A DNA stretch of 64,000 nucleotides from positions 40,447,989 through 40,511,988 of the forward strand of contig CM075853.1 in NCBI GenBank assembly GCA_037975125.1, written 5' to 3'. Origin of the DNA: Latrodectus hesperus. Its lineage: Eukaryota; Arthropoda; Arachnida; Araneae; Theridiidae. Position numbers and translations under genes: made by a program. Under the pieces are notes generated by a model. The model was not told the DNA's origin and ran no database searches. It worked only from the letters and a program-made list of their open reading frames with translations. Shown here in pieces: positions 24,801 to 38,410 of this stretch (position 1 is the stretch's first letter; the number at the start of each line of letters is the position of its first letter).

Positions 24801-27303
24801 CAGCAAATAAAATATTTTTGAGTATTAAGTTTTAAAAATTAACTTTTTAGCAATTTAAAAAACCCGTCCAAATAATTTAAATGATGTTTATTTTGTTTCT
24901 GTTCTTGTTATGAAATTATTTGATGAAAAATATCTCTTTAACAAAATAAATGTAACGAAAGTAAAAAAATCTGAATAACAAATAGAGAACCATTAATTCT
25001 TCATTTGAAAGCAACCTACAGAAAAGTCTTTGTATCTACTTCTTCTTTCCTTTCTCCTTTCATAAAAGAGCGTTTTAAGTTTTTAGAAGAAATGAGTGGC
25101 TCCATTTTGCATACTGAAAATTCCAGTATGAAGAATTTTTTTACTAGTTTATGAATAATTTTTACAAAATTAACTATTTAATTGTTTTCTTTCCTATGTG
25201 GTGAGTAATTTTATTTTGACTTTAAAATGTTCGCTAAATAGAATGAAGTTTTCATTGATAACTACTGAAATCACTAAATTATTTCTTTCATATTTATTCC
25301 TGCACAATAAAAATAAATTTCGTCAGTGATCAGAGAAGTTAGTTTTATTACTGACAGAAAAAGATAGATTATTATTAAATATAAAGGTGCATATAACAAT
25401 TCTGTTCTATTTTTAGTTCGCATTCGGTTCTACATTTATCATATTACATTGTTAAGTTGGATAAGTGTTGACATTAGTTTCATCAATTACTGCCAATTTT
25501 ATCAATTATTCTGAACTTTCTTGAGTGATAAAACAGGCAAACTCATAAAATACACTTTGACAGTCAATATTAATTTTCAAATAATATACACCATGTAATA
25601 AATTTAAATTAAGTAGGTTCCATTGTGCTGATAAAACTTTTTCCCTTTGGGTTTGTTTATTTGCCTAATCGGTCACTGTGTTTAGTTAAAAATATGCAAA
25701 GTTCATATCTATAATTTAAATATGCAGGGATATAAATGCAATCCATGGGCCTAAAATATATGACGGCTGCTTATTTTTTAATTTTCCTCTTCTCTTGAAT
25801 ACTTAATAGAAAAAATAATTATAAATTTCCTTTTAAAAATGTAATGTTACTTGCATTTAACGCAGAAAAATTTATATCTAAATATGACATAAAATTAAAT
25901 TTTCATTTTTCTATTTTTGTTATTAAGTTTAATGAATGCATTGAAAATTACTAAAGTAAGTAAGATTTTTCATTAAGTAATTTTCTAAACTTCTCTTTAC
26001 TCAGTAGGATATCTGAGTACAAATATCACCAAAAAAACTTCCACAGGAATTGTCTCTTTTATTCCATCGTTTTATGAATGAACATATTTTTATATTTATG
26101 TCTCAGCCATATTATTACTGTTATCCGAGTCATATTATTGCTGTCATATTATCATATTATTACTTAAATGATGTTTATACATTATTTTTTAACTAACTGC
26201 ATGTTTTCTAACTACTGCACTAACTGCATGCATTATTTTCATTTAATAATTGAAATCATTTTTATATTTATTACTTTAAAAAAATATTCGATATATTTGA
26301 TTTAAATAAGAATATTAAATACTTTAAGAAGATGCTATTTAACGAATATGATACAGATTTTTTTCCACCTATTTTAAAGACGAAGAATATATTACTCGAC
26401 TTTGAATAATGATTATTTTCATATCATTAATAACTTTTTTTTATTTCTGACACATTTTATTAAAAGCCTAAAACCAGGATCTTTTAACATTAGATGTAGG
26501 TATGTGTGTGGTTAAAAAGAAAAATTTGAAGAAAAAATTAAAAATAGGAGAAAATTAAAACAAAATACAATTCCTCACAGGAGCTTATGTCATATTATTT
26601 ATTCTTCAACAGAATTTATATATTTTTAAAAAAGTTTTAGAAACATCAAATTTGTTAGTATCAATAATTGTTAGACTCATTATCTTGCATCATAATAAAG
26701 TTATTCAATTTTAGTAAATATTTCAAATAATATCTTTATGTTACTTAAGTTAAATTAAATAAATTTTTAAAATAAGATTTTGAGACATAAGTTTAAAATA
26801 TAAATTCTCTCACTCTAAAATTCCCATTGACATCAAATAAACATATTATTTTCATACGAAATAGAAATTTTATTTTTAATTTATATGAATGAACTAGTGC
26901 TTAAAATAAAAAAATAAATTCTAGCTAGTATTATTATTTGTTGCATCAATAAATTATTCAAATCTTTTTCAACAACTTTTTTTAAAAATGCTGATAACAA
27001 GAGTAATAATTTCATAGTTTAAAAAATGAAAATAAAAATATAAAAAGTGTGTCATCAGAGATGCTGTTTATTACACCTCGCAAATGCTGTGTTTAAATGG
27101 ATCCACTTTTAAAGTAATTTTCATAGCATATTTTCAAATAAAATTTTATTTTATAAGAAAGTAATTTGAGACACATTTTATACCTTAATTTTCCCCATCA
27201 AAAAGTAATTTAGTTGCAAAAAATATAGTAAGAATATTATTTAGCTTACTTATATCTAGGAAACGAATTAAATTGTTTTTAAATCAAATAAATGTTGTAT
27301 AAG

Positions 27304-27366
27304 AAAATGCATAAAATATTCTTTCGTAAAAGAAGACTATTTTATGCATTTTCGTAAAAGAAGACT
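27304..27366. repeat. Compound direct and inverted repeat
   Basis: The 16-mer ttcgtaaaagaagact occurs at 27,323-27,338 and again at 27,351-27,366. Interleaved with it, aaaatgcataaaat (27,304-27,317) is the exact reverse complement of attttatgcatttt (27,339-27,352). The overlap of both repeat types suggests a template-switching mutation. Confidence 0.85.
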
Positions 27367-28046
27367 TGTGTGAAAATGTCATTACATATCTTATGTGATT
27401 ATGGATGCTTAAAAAGAATACCTTTTTTCTGAAAGTAGAAATTTTTTACTAATTCTATTATGAAATCTGAAAAATTAGCTATTTGGGGAGCTTATTTTCA
27501 CTGAGAAGTTACAACTTTAATTCGTAAAAATAAAATGTTTCTTTTTTCTGGATTAATTTTGAAAGATTAGCCGGTGCTTCAATTCGCATATGTTTCCAGA
27601 TAACGTGGCCAATCTTTAAGAATCTAAATATTTTACATTAAATTTATTTTAAATTTGGAAATATTTATGTAGAACAATTGAAACATTTTTATTAAATTTA
27701 ATCACATTTTCTTAAACCAAGAAATTTTTGTTAATGAATTCCGTAATTTTATTTTCAAAGTGTAACCCTTTTCTTATTGCAATCCCATTCAACTAAAATT
27801 TATTTATTTATATATGCTATTCATACATTATCAGAAGTCACAAAATATTTTTATATTCTGGTCTATTATTCATTACTGTAAATATACTATTAGGCGAAAT
27901 GTAGAAATAATATTGAAATAAAGAAATTGAAAACATATTTTAAGTTATATCAAAAATCTTTATAAAATTAAAATTTCATTTTATTGCCATTAATTAAAAT
28001 TCTTCGTTAAAATCAGAATGATTATGTCTCAAATATCCAATTCTGC

Positions 28047-28240
28047 TCCATTTAAAATTAAATTGAACTGAAGCTATTCGAAACGTAATTCGTTTCAACA
28101 CCACTAAAGGTAGGTAACAACTCAGGGATTGATTTTACTGCAGAGAAGGATGAGCTTCAACTCATTAATAGACTTCATAATTTAACAAGGAGAGGCGGAC
28201 GCCTTTTAATAGCCTTACGATCTATTATCTGCCTAACCTT
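28047..28240. repeat. Dispersed repeat, pair 1 copy b
   Basis: Second copy of the block at 6,510-6,690, same orientation. It shares a taaattga stretch, ggtaac, tgattttactgcagaga and gatgag-ttcaact. It differs by many substitutions and small indels, so the duplication is not recent. No coding frame is conserved between the copies. Confidence 0.6.
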
Positions 28241-28244
28241 CAAC

Positions 28245-30120
28245 ATAGCCCATCATTAAGAAAATTTAGTAGACAACAAGTCAAGAGTAAATTTGAGTGG
28301 CAGTAAAAAGGAAATATAAGGAATAAAATGAATTCAAAGCAAAATGTATGTGTCATGAATAGATACAGACAGTGGAAAAATGTTTTTCTGTTTATGCTAA
28401 AAATGCAACGCCATTTATCTGAGTTCAACAAATGTTAACAAGGAAATTATTATCATAATTAAAATATAGCTGATCATTTATATTGAAGCGTTTCTTTTAT
28501 CAAAATTTATTTTTATACTAAATGTAGATAGTAATCAAATCATGGGATTTCTTAGGTAAACCAAATGTGTTTCAATATACTTGGTGTGTTAAAACTTCTA
28601 ATATGAATTGTGGATTACTGATGAATCAAAAGTAAATAAAATTGCATTTTAGCAAGGTGCAAATAGATTGATTATAATATAACATAAAATTAAGCATTTT
28701 TTTTTAAATGGTAAATTCAATTTTATAATTCTTCTAACTAATTACTTTTTTAATGTTGAAAATAACTATATGGAATTTCTTTAGATATCCAGCTGAAATG
28801 TGTTTTTCTTGATAATTCAAGAACGTGTCAGTATGACTCGCATTTATTGTTGGATACTGTAATGCTTAATATTGTGTTAATTGGCTATGCATGTATTAAT
28901 CAAAAAGCAAATCAACAGGTGTAATTTATACTCTGCAACCGATGCATCTAGACTGATGAGATGCTACCATCGAGAGTGTTCTCTCTGTTTTAACTACAGA
29001 AAATTAGTGTTTTGCATTAACGTAGTTCAGCATCTGTCAACATGGAATCCTTGCAGTATATTCTATTGCGTTTTAATCTAAATAAGTCCCTTAATGTTGC
29101 AGCCACCATGACTATATAAAATCATATTAATAAAAGCTCTTTAATTATATAAAAGTTAGCTTCTTTTTATCAATTAAGGTAGCCAAAAAAAGTTATACTC
29201 AGGAAGATATAGTCAGGAAACCATTTTTCATGAAAAGCCTATACACATTATATAATCATTAAGACTAACGTTCCTTGTTAAGAAATGTAAGTCCTACGTA
29301 TGATGTGATAAAGACTTTATTAAAATGTACACTTGATTATGTGACTTTGATTCAAAATTGCGAAGTACTTGGTAATTGTAGAAATCATATAATTATTACA
29401 ATATAAGATTAGTCCTTAAAATTATTATGTATGCCTTGCCTCAAGATTAAAATGGAAAAAGAATGTTATAGTATTCTTATAAAAACATATATGCTCCCAT
29501 TCATTGGGACATAACCTACACTTTTTTCTCTTTTAATACCTTTACCTCATAAGATAGCTCAGAAGAATGAATATACAGTCTATTATCACCAAGAACACTT
29601 AATTTTTGTACTGATAAGTATTATTGTACATGAAATCATTTATTTACATGTAGATGAAAGCATTTATTATTCAAATAAATAAAATACAAAAAAATGAAAT
29701 CATTTCTTGACATATTTACATGCATATAATCCATTTATGTATGTGTAAATTTTTGACACATAATTTAAAAATGTAAACAGTATGTGTTTTATATTATGCG
29801 TATACACACGTACACTAGTAGTAAAATAGTACTTTTGTAGTAAGAACATTCATCAAATACACATGTCTAAAAGCATAAGGTTAATTATATATGTATATTG
29901 TCAATTGTTAGATTTCTTTAATTCTTTACGGGTTATATATCGCTTTTATAATAAATATATCGCGGGTTGTATAATAAATGTATCACTTAAATTGAAATAG
30001 ACGATAAAATATAAATGCAAATACAAAGAAAATATAATATTCAACCACAATTGCACAGTCTCTTAAATATTTTATAAGTATATAATTGATATAACACGAT
30101 AATATATGGTTTAATATGCA
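28245..30120. other. AT-rich intergenic sequence, no gene seen
   Basis: The frame at 28,881-29,081 lies in slightly less AT-rich sequence but resembles nothing I know and has no conserved motif. Nothing else was recognised. Confidence 0.5.
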
Positions 30121-30126
30121 TTATAA

Positions 30127-30324
<198 letters not shown>

Positions 30325-30329
30325 ACAGG

Positions 30330-32750
30330 ATAAAAAAAAATTTTACAGTCATTATTTTTAATAAAAGTGAAATTAATAGCTCTAAAATTTTTAACTGTAA
30401 CGCTTATAAAAGTTTTTATGTGTTGCTCAAAAGATTTTAAAAAAATAATTATCATTTTAGCAAAGGTTAAGCAAAACAGAAAGATGAAAATTATAGAAAA
30501 TATTCCAATTTTAAATTTAAAATATATGAAAAAATTAGAGGAATTTGAATGTCTAAATAAATATGTGTGTGTGTGTGTTAAACTTTTTTCTACATTATTG
30601 AATAAAATAAACCATTAGTAATTTAAATCACTGCAATTTTAATTAACATATAAAATCTGTCTCATTGTTATAGCTGAAATAGAATATTAAAGTTTATTTT
30701 TATTAAAATTAATGAAATCTAATATGTATTTTTTTTAAATTTGAAACGATTGACACGAAAAAATAAGATGAAAAATATTAATAATAACGGTGAAAAAGTT
30801 TTTTACAAAAGAAAAGTTTTTGTAATTCTTCATGAACAATATTTTATTTTTACTGCAATGTTTACTGAAATCTCATAATTTAATATGTTTAGAAAAATAA
30901 AGTTTAATAATTACATTGAAATTTGTTTGTCATTTTATCCTCATAGTTACTTAATATTTTTTGCATTCTCACTTTATTTTTTCTGTTGTTTTTAAAAATA
31001 CAGACATTTCGATTTAAATTAATTGTTTAAATCTATTAAATTTCAAAAAATACCAGAAAATCTATGTTCAAATCTGCATCAAATAAGCAACTTATGAAAG
31101 TTAAAATACAGAAAAAATATCCTGTATTTTTATCTTATGTGAAAAAAGATATCGCATAATTTTAATTACAACAAGATACTACCAAAGAAAAGTTTTTAAT
31201 TAATGCACACCTCTTTCATTTAATTACTATTTTAAATGAAAACTTTATTATGTTACTTATTCTTATTAATGAAGGAATTATCAACCTTTATCTAGATGAA
31301 TCGTAAAAAATATTGCAATCTAAGAGCTTTTACTTGTCTGTATGTTGTTACTTTCTTTTAAATTGAATGCATAAAATTTTGTAAAAGGATTTCATGTAAA
31401 ATTATACATACAAAATACGTTTGGTCACTTTCTTCCATTCTCATAAATATATTTCTTTTAAAATGTATGTATTAAAAAACTTGAATTTATTTAAATTTGC
31501 AGAAATAATAATTTCTTTACTATTTGTTTTTTTAAATTAATGATAAAAATGTAAATAAAAATAATTCAAAATTAAATTTTTAATAAAAATATCAAATTTT
31601 TAATTTATAAATTTTATATTCCTAAAGTTATTGATTCAAAACTAAAGAGAATAAACAAAAACTTTAAATACTAGTTTTTTTTTTTTTTTTTTTTGCTTTA
31701 GCGTATATAGTATTTAAACAAAGGCGCAATATGTCTAATTTGATTGGAAAAAATTAAATGCTGATTATAAAATGATTAAAAAAATGCAAAATGTTGATAG
31801 GTTTCTAAATCTTGGTCATTAAATAACTCTTAAGATGTTTTTTTTTTACTTAGATGCTATTTAAAATATTTTTATTATTCAAAATTGTTATTATGATTAA
31901 TTAAAATGCTTACAAAACTTCTTAAGAATGAAAAGATGTATTATAAAAAAAAGGAAACTAAATTTTATTTCAATATTTTATTATATATTACACCTGAAAA
32001 ATTTTCAGAAAATTAAACAGAAAAAAATTTAAATGCTTATAAAAACATTTAAATACAAATTTAATAAAAAATGGAAACACTTTGTGCATAATAACTGTAG
32101 ATGAAACAAGAGAGACAGAAATAAAATACATATTCTTATTGTTTTAAGCAATTCACTTCATTACATTATTTTGTTTATCATCACATTTGACCTTTCCTTA
32201 TTTTTTTGTGTTAGTGTTTTGTTTCTCTCCCAAGAGAGTTACATGGGATTTTTAAGAAAATGTGAAATGCAAAAATCAACTTTAGGAATTTTATCTTTCC
32301 CGGATTGTTTACATATTAATAAATGCTTACTTTTTCGAGCAAAAAATCTATTCTATTTCCACTGGTAGTACAATTAATATAAATGTTTTGTAATAAGATT
32401 TTCCTAAATTTAAGCTGTCTTTATATTTAAAATCTGAAAACAATGGAATTAAAAAGTTAGCTTGTATTTGAAAAACACACAATGTGTATCGTAACAAACT
32501 TTTAAGTTATGCACATTTCTTTAAAAAACAATATTGATGTGTGGAAGTATTATAAAAATTATTTTTATATAATATATAAAAAGTTAAAGCTCAATACAAA
32601 TAAAACAATATTTATTAAAATGAATCATTATGGGTTGTTTTATATAAATTGTGTAAACTCTTTAAAATATACATTTATATGTATATAAACAAATAAATAA
32701 TCAAGAAAATTCCCAATTCCCTCTACAATCTATATTTAAATATATATACA
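30330..32750. other. AT-rich intergenic sequence, no gene seen
   Basis: Only chance frames (for example 30,367-30,618 and 32,171-32,368). A short (GT)n run lies at 30,563-30,578 and a 20-nt T run at 31,675-31,694. The T run could be a retroposon tail, but no retroposed sequence is visible beside it. Confidence 0.55.
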
Positions 32751-32757
32751 TATATAC

Positions 32758-32906
32758 ATACAGTGCCTATATCTGTTTCCGTAACCGAAAACTCTGGGGT
32801 GCGAAGCATATGTCCTGGTTAGGTAGTCAGCCTAACATGAACCCCCTAGTGTTTAGTTCTCAAGCATGCTTGGTACTCAGTTTTATCAACCCATTGAAGG
32901 GATGAG
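32758..32906 (-). mobile_element. SINE family A body, second copy lacking the tRNA head
   Basis: Read on the minus strand this matches the body of the 1.3-kb SINE. caatgggttgat is followed by agcatgcttgagaactaaac, gctgactacctaa and, near the end, ataggcactgta. No A or B box is present, so this copy is 5'-truncated or the head was lost. On its 3' side it runs into tatatgtatatata, again a TA-rich tail, as in the 1.3-kb copy. Confidence 0.6.
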
Positions 32907-32999
32907 TGTTTACAGTAGTAACAACTATTATGCATTTAGAAATGGAACTAAGCAAAAATTACATCCCATATTCCAGTTAAAAATAAACATCCTTAACAA

Positions 33000-33680
33000 T
33001 GTTTGGCTACTCATCAAATACTATGAGTAATGAGAGGGGGTGTATTTTTTGCTCAGTAACCACTGACATAACATTTTCAAGCGTAACAAATCAGAAGAAC
33101 GTGCTGACTAGCGAAACTATTCAGACATCGAACATGTCCGGTAACAATAACGGTTTTTCATCTATCTACTGGAAGGAGTTTGACTGGATACTTGGATATA
33201 GATAATAAACTATTCGTAAAATGTTAGAAATTACTACTATGTGTAAAACATTGGCAGTGGGAATATGAAATGATCGAATAATAAATCTAGTGGTAACTCA
33301 TACTAGTAGCATGATGCTGTAGGCAAAAGAATAATATATTTTCCATGACACCATCAAACACGAGCGTGATGATCATGTTGCTGTAAATCGGAACGGAATT
33401 CGTTCATAAAGGTTATGGAAAATCATTCCTATGTTTCACTTCATGCTTTGATCATATCATTTGAGGTATACTGGAAAGAGACAAAGATAGCTGAAGCTGC
33501 ATTAATAGTTTCAACTAATGTTAATATTCTCGAATTATATGTAGAGAATCAAATTCCCATTCAGCGAACAGTTTTGAGTCCTCAACTAACAAAAAAAACT
33601 AGAATATGGTAAAATTAACCACACTCACATGAAATTCTTACGATGAAGGTATGGACGATCATAGTAGGATGCAGAAATGT
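33000..33680 (+). other. Less AT-rich block, possibly an unrecognised transposon relic
   Basis: Base composition resembles the Tc1-like relics elsewhere in the window more than the flanks. Two frames are open (32,999-33,205 and 33,415-33,612). The segment PQLTKKTRIW at about 33,577-33,610 vaguely recalls the linker before the first catalytic Asp of Tc1-like transposases. No catalytic block or terminal repeat was found, so I do not assign it. Confidence 0.2.
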
Positions 33681-33689
33681 GCTTCTTTT

Positions 33690-36440
33690 TAATCAAAAAA
33701 TTCATTATCATACTATGTGGACTTTCTGCACAATAAAAGGCCCATAAAATCCAATTCTCCCTATAATCAATGAAATAAATATTATTTATATTATTATGGT
33801 AATCACTTAACTAATCAAAAATTATCCTATTTTAATAATTTGTAGAAATTTGCTATTTGTTAAATTGGTTATTTTTATTCTTATTTATTAAAGAAAAATA
33901 TTTTTTACTAGTTTATTTTTTTGTGAAAAATTATTTTAAATGTTTCCTATGTCAAGGAAATGTTTTAGTTGTAGTTATATAAAATACTAATTAATCATAA
34001 AAATTTAATTGAGATACTTAATTTAAATATTTCCTTTAAAAATGTATCGCAGGATTTCTGTAAATCTATAAATTCCTTTTTTGGAAAGGAACACATAAAA
34101 AATTTTGATGATGTCGCGAAAATTAAAACACAATTTTGGCAAAAATTTATTATTTATTTACATTGATTATTGCATTAAATTCAAAATATAAACTACTTTC
34201 AATAAAATAAAATGTTGTGGTTAGGAGAACAAATAGATGATAAATTATTAGAAGGAATCTTAAAAACTTTCCTTTATAAGAGGATGAGAGCAATTTATTG
34301 TTTTTAAAACGTAATAATATAAACTCATTTCTGAAACTTTATTTTAAAAGGTATATTAATATTAAATAATGTTAACAAAATGACCTTTTTTAATTTAATT
34401 TATTTACATTTAGAGTGCAAATTAAGCTACAAAATATAAAATAAGTTAATTGATAAGAATTGTATAAAAAGGATTGTTAATTTAAGTATAAGAGCTGAAA
34501 ATATTTAAATAATATATTCCAAAAAAATTTTTTTAACAAAATGTTATTCTAGTCAGGATAATTTAATCATTGATTTTAATCACACATTGAAGTTATTCAA
34601 TCATACTCGTTGCGCTAAAATTAAACTTTTCTTCCATTGTTTTAGTTAATTAATCAAAATTTACCCATGGCAAGATAATCAAAACTCGATTTACATTAAA
34701 TAACAAGCATAATATTGTTCATCGTACATTTTTTTATCAAAAAATGTATATTAAATAATCCAAAATTTATAGGAAAATATTAATACAACTTGAGTTTTAA
34801 GATGTTGATACAAAATTTTAAGTTAACTTTAAAACTCTTTTAATATGAATGCAAACTTTGCATAATATAAAATGAAAAGTATATGTGATCTATTTTCTAA
34901 ATATACTTATAGTTAGTATTCTAATTCAATTCTCTAATATTATGTTGAAATAAAACATTGACTTTCGTTACATCGAGAGAAAGATTGTGTAATATACTGA
35001 TATTATATTTATACATTAATCTATAATTTAAGTTTATCTTTAAACTGTTATACTGGGAATATTAAAGAAAACTTATGAAACAATTTTTTTAATTATGTCC
35101 TTCTAAGTAATGAGATAATTTTACCGTTAAAATTCTCAGAGAAATCATATTTCTGAGAAAGAAAGCTATTATATATAGTTTCTACATGTTTGTTTTTATT
35201 ATATGCTTACTTTTAATATTTACTTATGGTGACGTAAAATTGTCATCATCAGAAATAGTAGAATTTTTCTTATATATTGAAATATTTAGACGTATATTAA
35301 TATCCTTACAGTCTTTAAAGTGTTAAATTTCATTAAAAACTTTTACGTAGAATGAAGTATTTTCAGAAAATGAATATTGAGATTATAATAGTCTTAATAT
35401 ATATTTTCAAAATTTCTCTTATTTGAAATTAAGCACGTTCCCTTACAATTGCATATTCTTTTTTATTTTACAGCAAAATTTTATATCAAATTTGAAATAT
35501 TATTAAAATAAATTACCTTTTAGAGAATAAAATTAATTCATTTGTTCCCTTGCCAATAAATTTTTACATTATCTTAATCTTTTTGGTTTAATATTAATAT
35601 TTTGTACAATAGCTTTGAAATAACGATAAATATATTGAAGATAACAAACAAATAAAAAGAAAAAGAAATAGTTAAGAAATTAATTTTAGTGCTTCAGTCG
35701 TATTTGGCATTCCTAAAGAAAATAAATAATTACCAAAGTTTCATCATTTATTTGACATTAAGAAAGCCTGTTTATTAATTAATATCACACACAATGAATA
35801 ATATTCTTTTTTCTTCTTTACTTTAAGAATCACATCAAAATAAATTAATTACTGCACACAAACTTAATTATTATTAAATTGTTACCTCACCATTTTCACT
35901 AATACTTATTTAAAATTAATTTCTTCAGAATAATTTCTAAAATACTTAGCATATTTATTTCATCATGCTATGATTTCATACGATGGAAAATCATTCCAAG
36001 GTGAATTAATTTTTTTTTCAGTTGGTTTAAAATATTTTGCTATTTCCATATTCATATAAGTGTATTTATTAAATTGTGAGTAAGTTATATGTTGTAATAT
36101 TTTCTTCCTTAATACTCTTCGTAGTAGACTGGTTAAAATTATACCAAAGTTTTGTAAAAGCTCGATGCTCCAATTCAATTGATTAAATCCGAATGAAACT
36201 GTAAATGTATATTATATTGATCATACAGCCAAAGTTTCTAAAAATAATTCAAAGTTTTGTCTTCAGATATTGTTGCAATAAATTAAAAATGATTCAATGT
36301 TTAAATTTAAAGAAAAATTTGATAGCTTAATTATTTAAAAACTGGTGCACTTTGTGCCTTTTGGTCTACAATATGCTGAAAGAGTATGATTGCATTACAA
36401 CTTAAAGTATATTACTGCAATAAGAATAAGGAAGATAATA
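33690..36440. other. AT-rich intergenic sequence, no gene seen
   Basis: No supported gene. An imperfect hairpin of ttctcagagaaat with atttctgagaa lies near 35,133-35,159. The minus frame at 35,963-36,178 has no recognisable motif. Confidence 0.55.
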
Positions 36441-36454
36441 CTGACTTTCAAATA

Positions 36455-36960
36455 CGTTTTTTTAGTGATATGTTCTTTATAAACTCGTCCTTTGAGAAAG
36501 CTCAACAGCCAAAAGTAATATTGTTCAAATAATCCTGCTGATCAGGAAAAGGGGAAAGTACAAGAGATAAAAGGTTCACCTAGAAAGTTTGTTGTATCCA
36601 ATTTCTTACTTGCATTTCTGTATCAGCTGTTTCACCATCTTGCATTAATGCCGTGGTGTTTAAATGACCTCTTTTTCTTAACGGTGGGTCAGCATGATTT
36701 TCAAGAAGTCAATTGCACTAGCCGAAGAAACCCATTCGATATGAATTCCTTGAGAAGAATTTGCCAAAATGAAATTCAAAGTGAATCCACACCAAGATCT
36801 GAGTCATGGAAAATACAATTATTGTTGTATCATAGTATATAGATGAGTAAAACTCCATTCGAGGTAGTTCTGTGTTGTTCATAACCTCATTTTAACGAAA
36901 ACTAGCCTCGTCTGTTCATAAGATACTTGAAGACCAGTATTCATCAACTAGTGTATTTAT
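36455..36960 (-). pseudogene. Decayed mariner-like transposase, minus strand
   Basis: On the minus strand the second catalytic block is read as LMQDGETADTEMQVRNWIQQ ending near 36,590. This matches the family pattern MQDGA.PH....V..W.....F with the His lost. A one-base shift then gives FLGEPFISCTFP, like the following VISR.FP stretch. Near 36,464-36,515 FWLLSFLKGRVYKEH corresponds to the block after the third catalytic residue (FFLWGYLK..VY). The WP-RSPDL block between them is almost destroyed. Sequence up to about 36,960 is similarly less AT-rich and probably belongs to the relic, but it is not readable. No terminal repeats were found. The plus-strand frame at 36,648-36,842 is a shadow. Confidence 0.6.
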
Positions 36961-36969
36961 TTCATGTGT

Positions 36970-38400
36970 TGCACAAAATGCTTCTTATAACTATACAATT
37001 TCCAAATTTACATATATTACCTACAGACATTTTAAAATTCAAGATATTGAGCTATTACAATAAAGCTAAAAGGCTTTACAAATGTTTTTGATCGCAACTT
37101 CTTCCACAATCCTCGTCTCCTTTAAGATTCAGTTCATCGAAAACTGCTGCTTTTAATTGGATTTATAGATAGGTTATTTTATTAAGTTTTATATTCCCTG
37201 ATAAACAAGAAATACTCTTGACGCTTTGTTCTCTTTCTTATAAAAGAATTTTACGATTAATACAGGTTTCTTGATTAACTGCTTTTTTCCATATTAAAAT
37301 TGTCTTACAATAATTTACTACACAATAATTGAAAGAATCATGTGAAAAAATAATACTTTAATGATAATCAAAACTTTTCTTTATAATAGTAAAAAAGCCG
37401 AAATTAATTCTAAAAACAGTAATTAAAATTATTAGGTAAAACTTTATCTTGCCAAAAATTGGAATAAAAATTTAATTTTGAAATATATTGCCCTTCTAAA
37501 CTAAGCGTGGAATATATTTATGTTTGTGATTTTTTATGTTTAAGAAGGAACTTCAAATATCTAAATAAGTTTATTTATTTGTTGTATCTGCATACACGTG
37601 GCAGCGCATGCTTGAGAATCAGTCCAATTTTTCGATACATTTTTTAATTACAAATTTGTTTTAACTTTTTATTTTCAAAAAACAATCCTCATGAATCCGA
37701 CATTTTAGTTTAGAATATTCTTTGTACATGTATGTCTTAAGCATACTTTAAATGCAACACTGAGTATAATATAGCTCATAGTAATTTTTCAAACACTTTA
37801 ACATAGGTTTGTTTTTGTTTATTGAGAATTTAATCAAAAAATTTTTAATAGGTAACATACACTTCTAGCAAAGAGAAATGAAAAGGAAAATCACAAATAC
37901 ATTAAACACGTTAAATATCCAATCACAAAAGTTAGATGGCAGCATAGTTCAGTTGAACGTATATAAAAGTTGTGTTTGCGTCTACGCTTACGTCAGTTGA
38001 TGTACCCAGTTCAAAATAGCGATACCAGAATGATGGAATACGTTGGAGAGAAAAACGGAAGTTCTGGAGGGAAAACCCCCATTTTGCGACCCCGAGCTCC
38101 AAAACACAGCTGCTGCAATGGAAAATTTAATTTAGTCTGACAAAACATTACAAATGATAAGGAAAATATAAATAATATATGTACAAAAATTATGAAGTGA
38201 TAAAACAATATTATCTTAAGTAAAATTAGATAACTTTAAAAAACTGGTTGCTGACTGACATGAAAATTTACAAATGGTTTTGATGTTACCAACTAAAGTG
38301 AGAAATAGGAAATGTATAACAAAATTTGTATAAAGTCAGTAGAATTAAAAGAGCTGTACAACTATAAAGGGTGTGAGAAGTCATCAGAAACCACTGCAAT
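36970..38400. other. AT-rich intergenic sequence, no gene seen
   Basis: No gene was recognised. The last 400 bp or so are less AT-rich and may contain the degraded 5' end of the Tc1-like relic that follows; I could not find its terminal repeat. Confidence 0.5.
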
Positions 38401-38410
38401 CTTTGGCGTA

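Larger units (their letters stand above)
20880..28040. other. AT-rich intergenic sequence, no gene seen
   Basis: A long AT-rich stretch with only chance frames (for example 21,656-21,850 minus and 23,283-23,474 plus). Visible small structures are a 20-bp palindrome at 21,880-21,899, degenerate catattattact tandem units near 26,105-26,165, two ctaactgcatg copies near 26,190-26,235, and a mixed direct/inverted repeat at 27,304-27,366. Confidence 0.55.

Noticed and set aside
28881..29081. 66-codon frame with several Cys
   Set aside because: Cys spacing fits no zinc-finger or knottin pattern I know; insufficient evidence for a gene or toxin-like peptide.
31675..31694. 20-nt T run as a retroposon poly(A) tail on the minus strand
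   Set aside because: Flanking sequence shows no retroposed gene or element.
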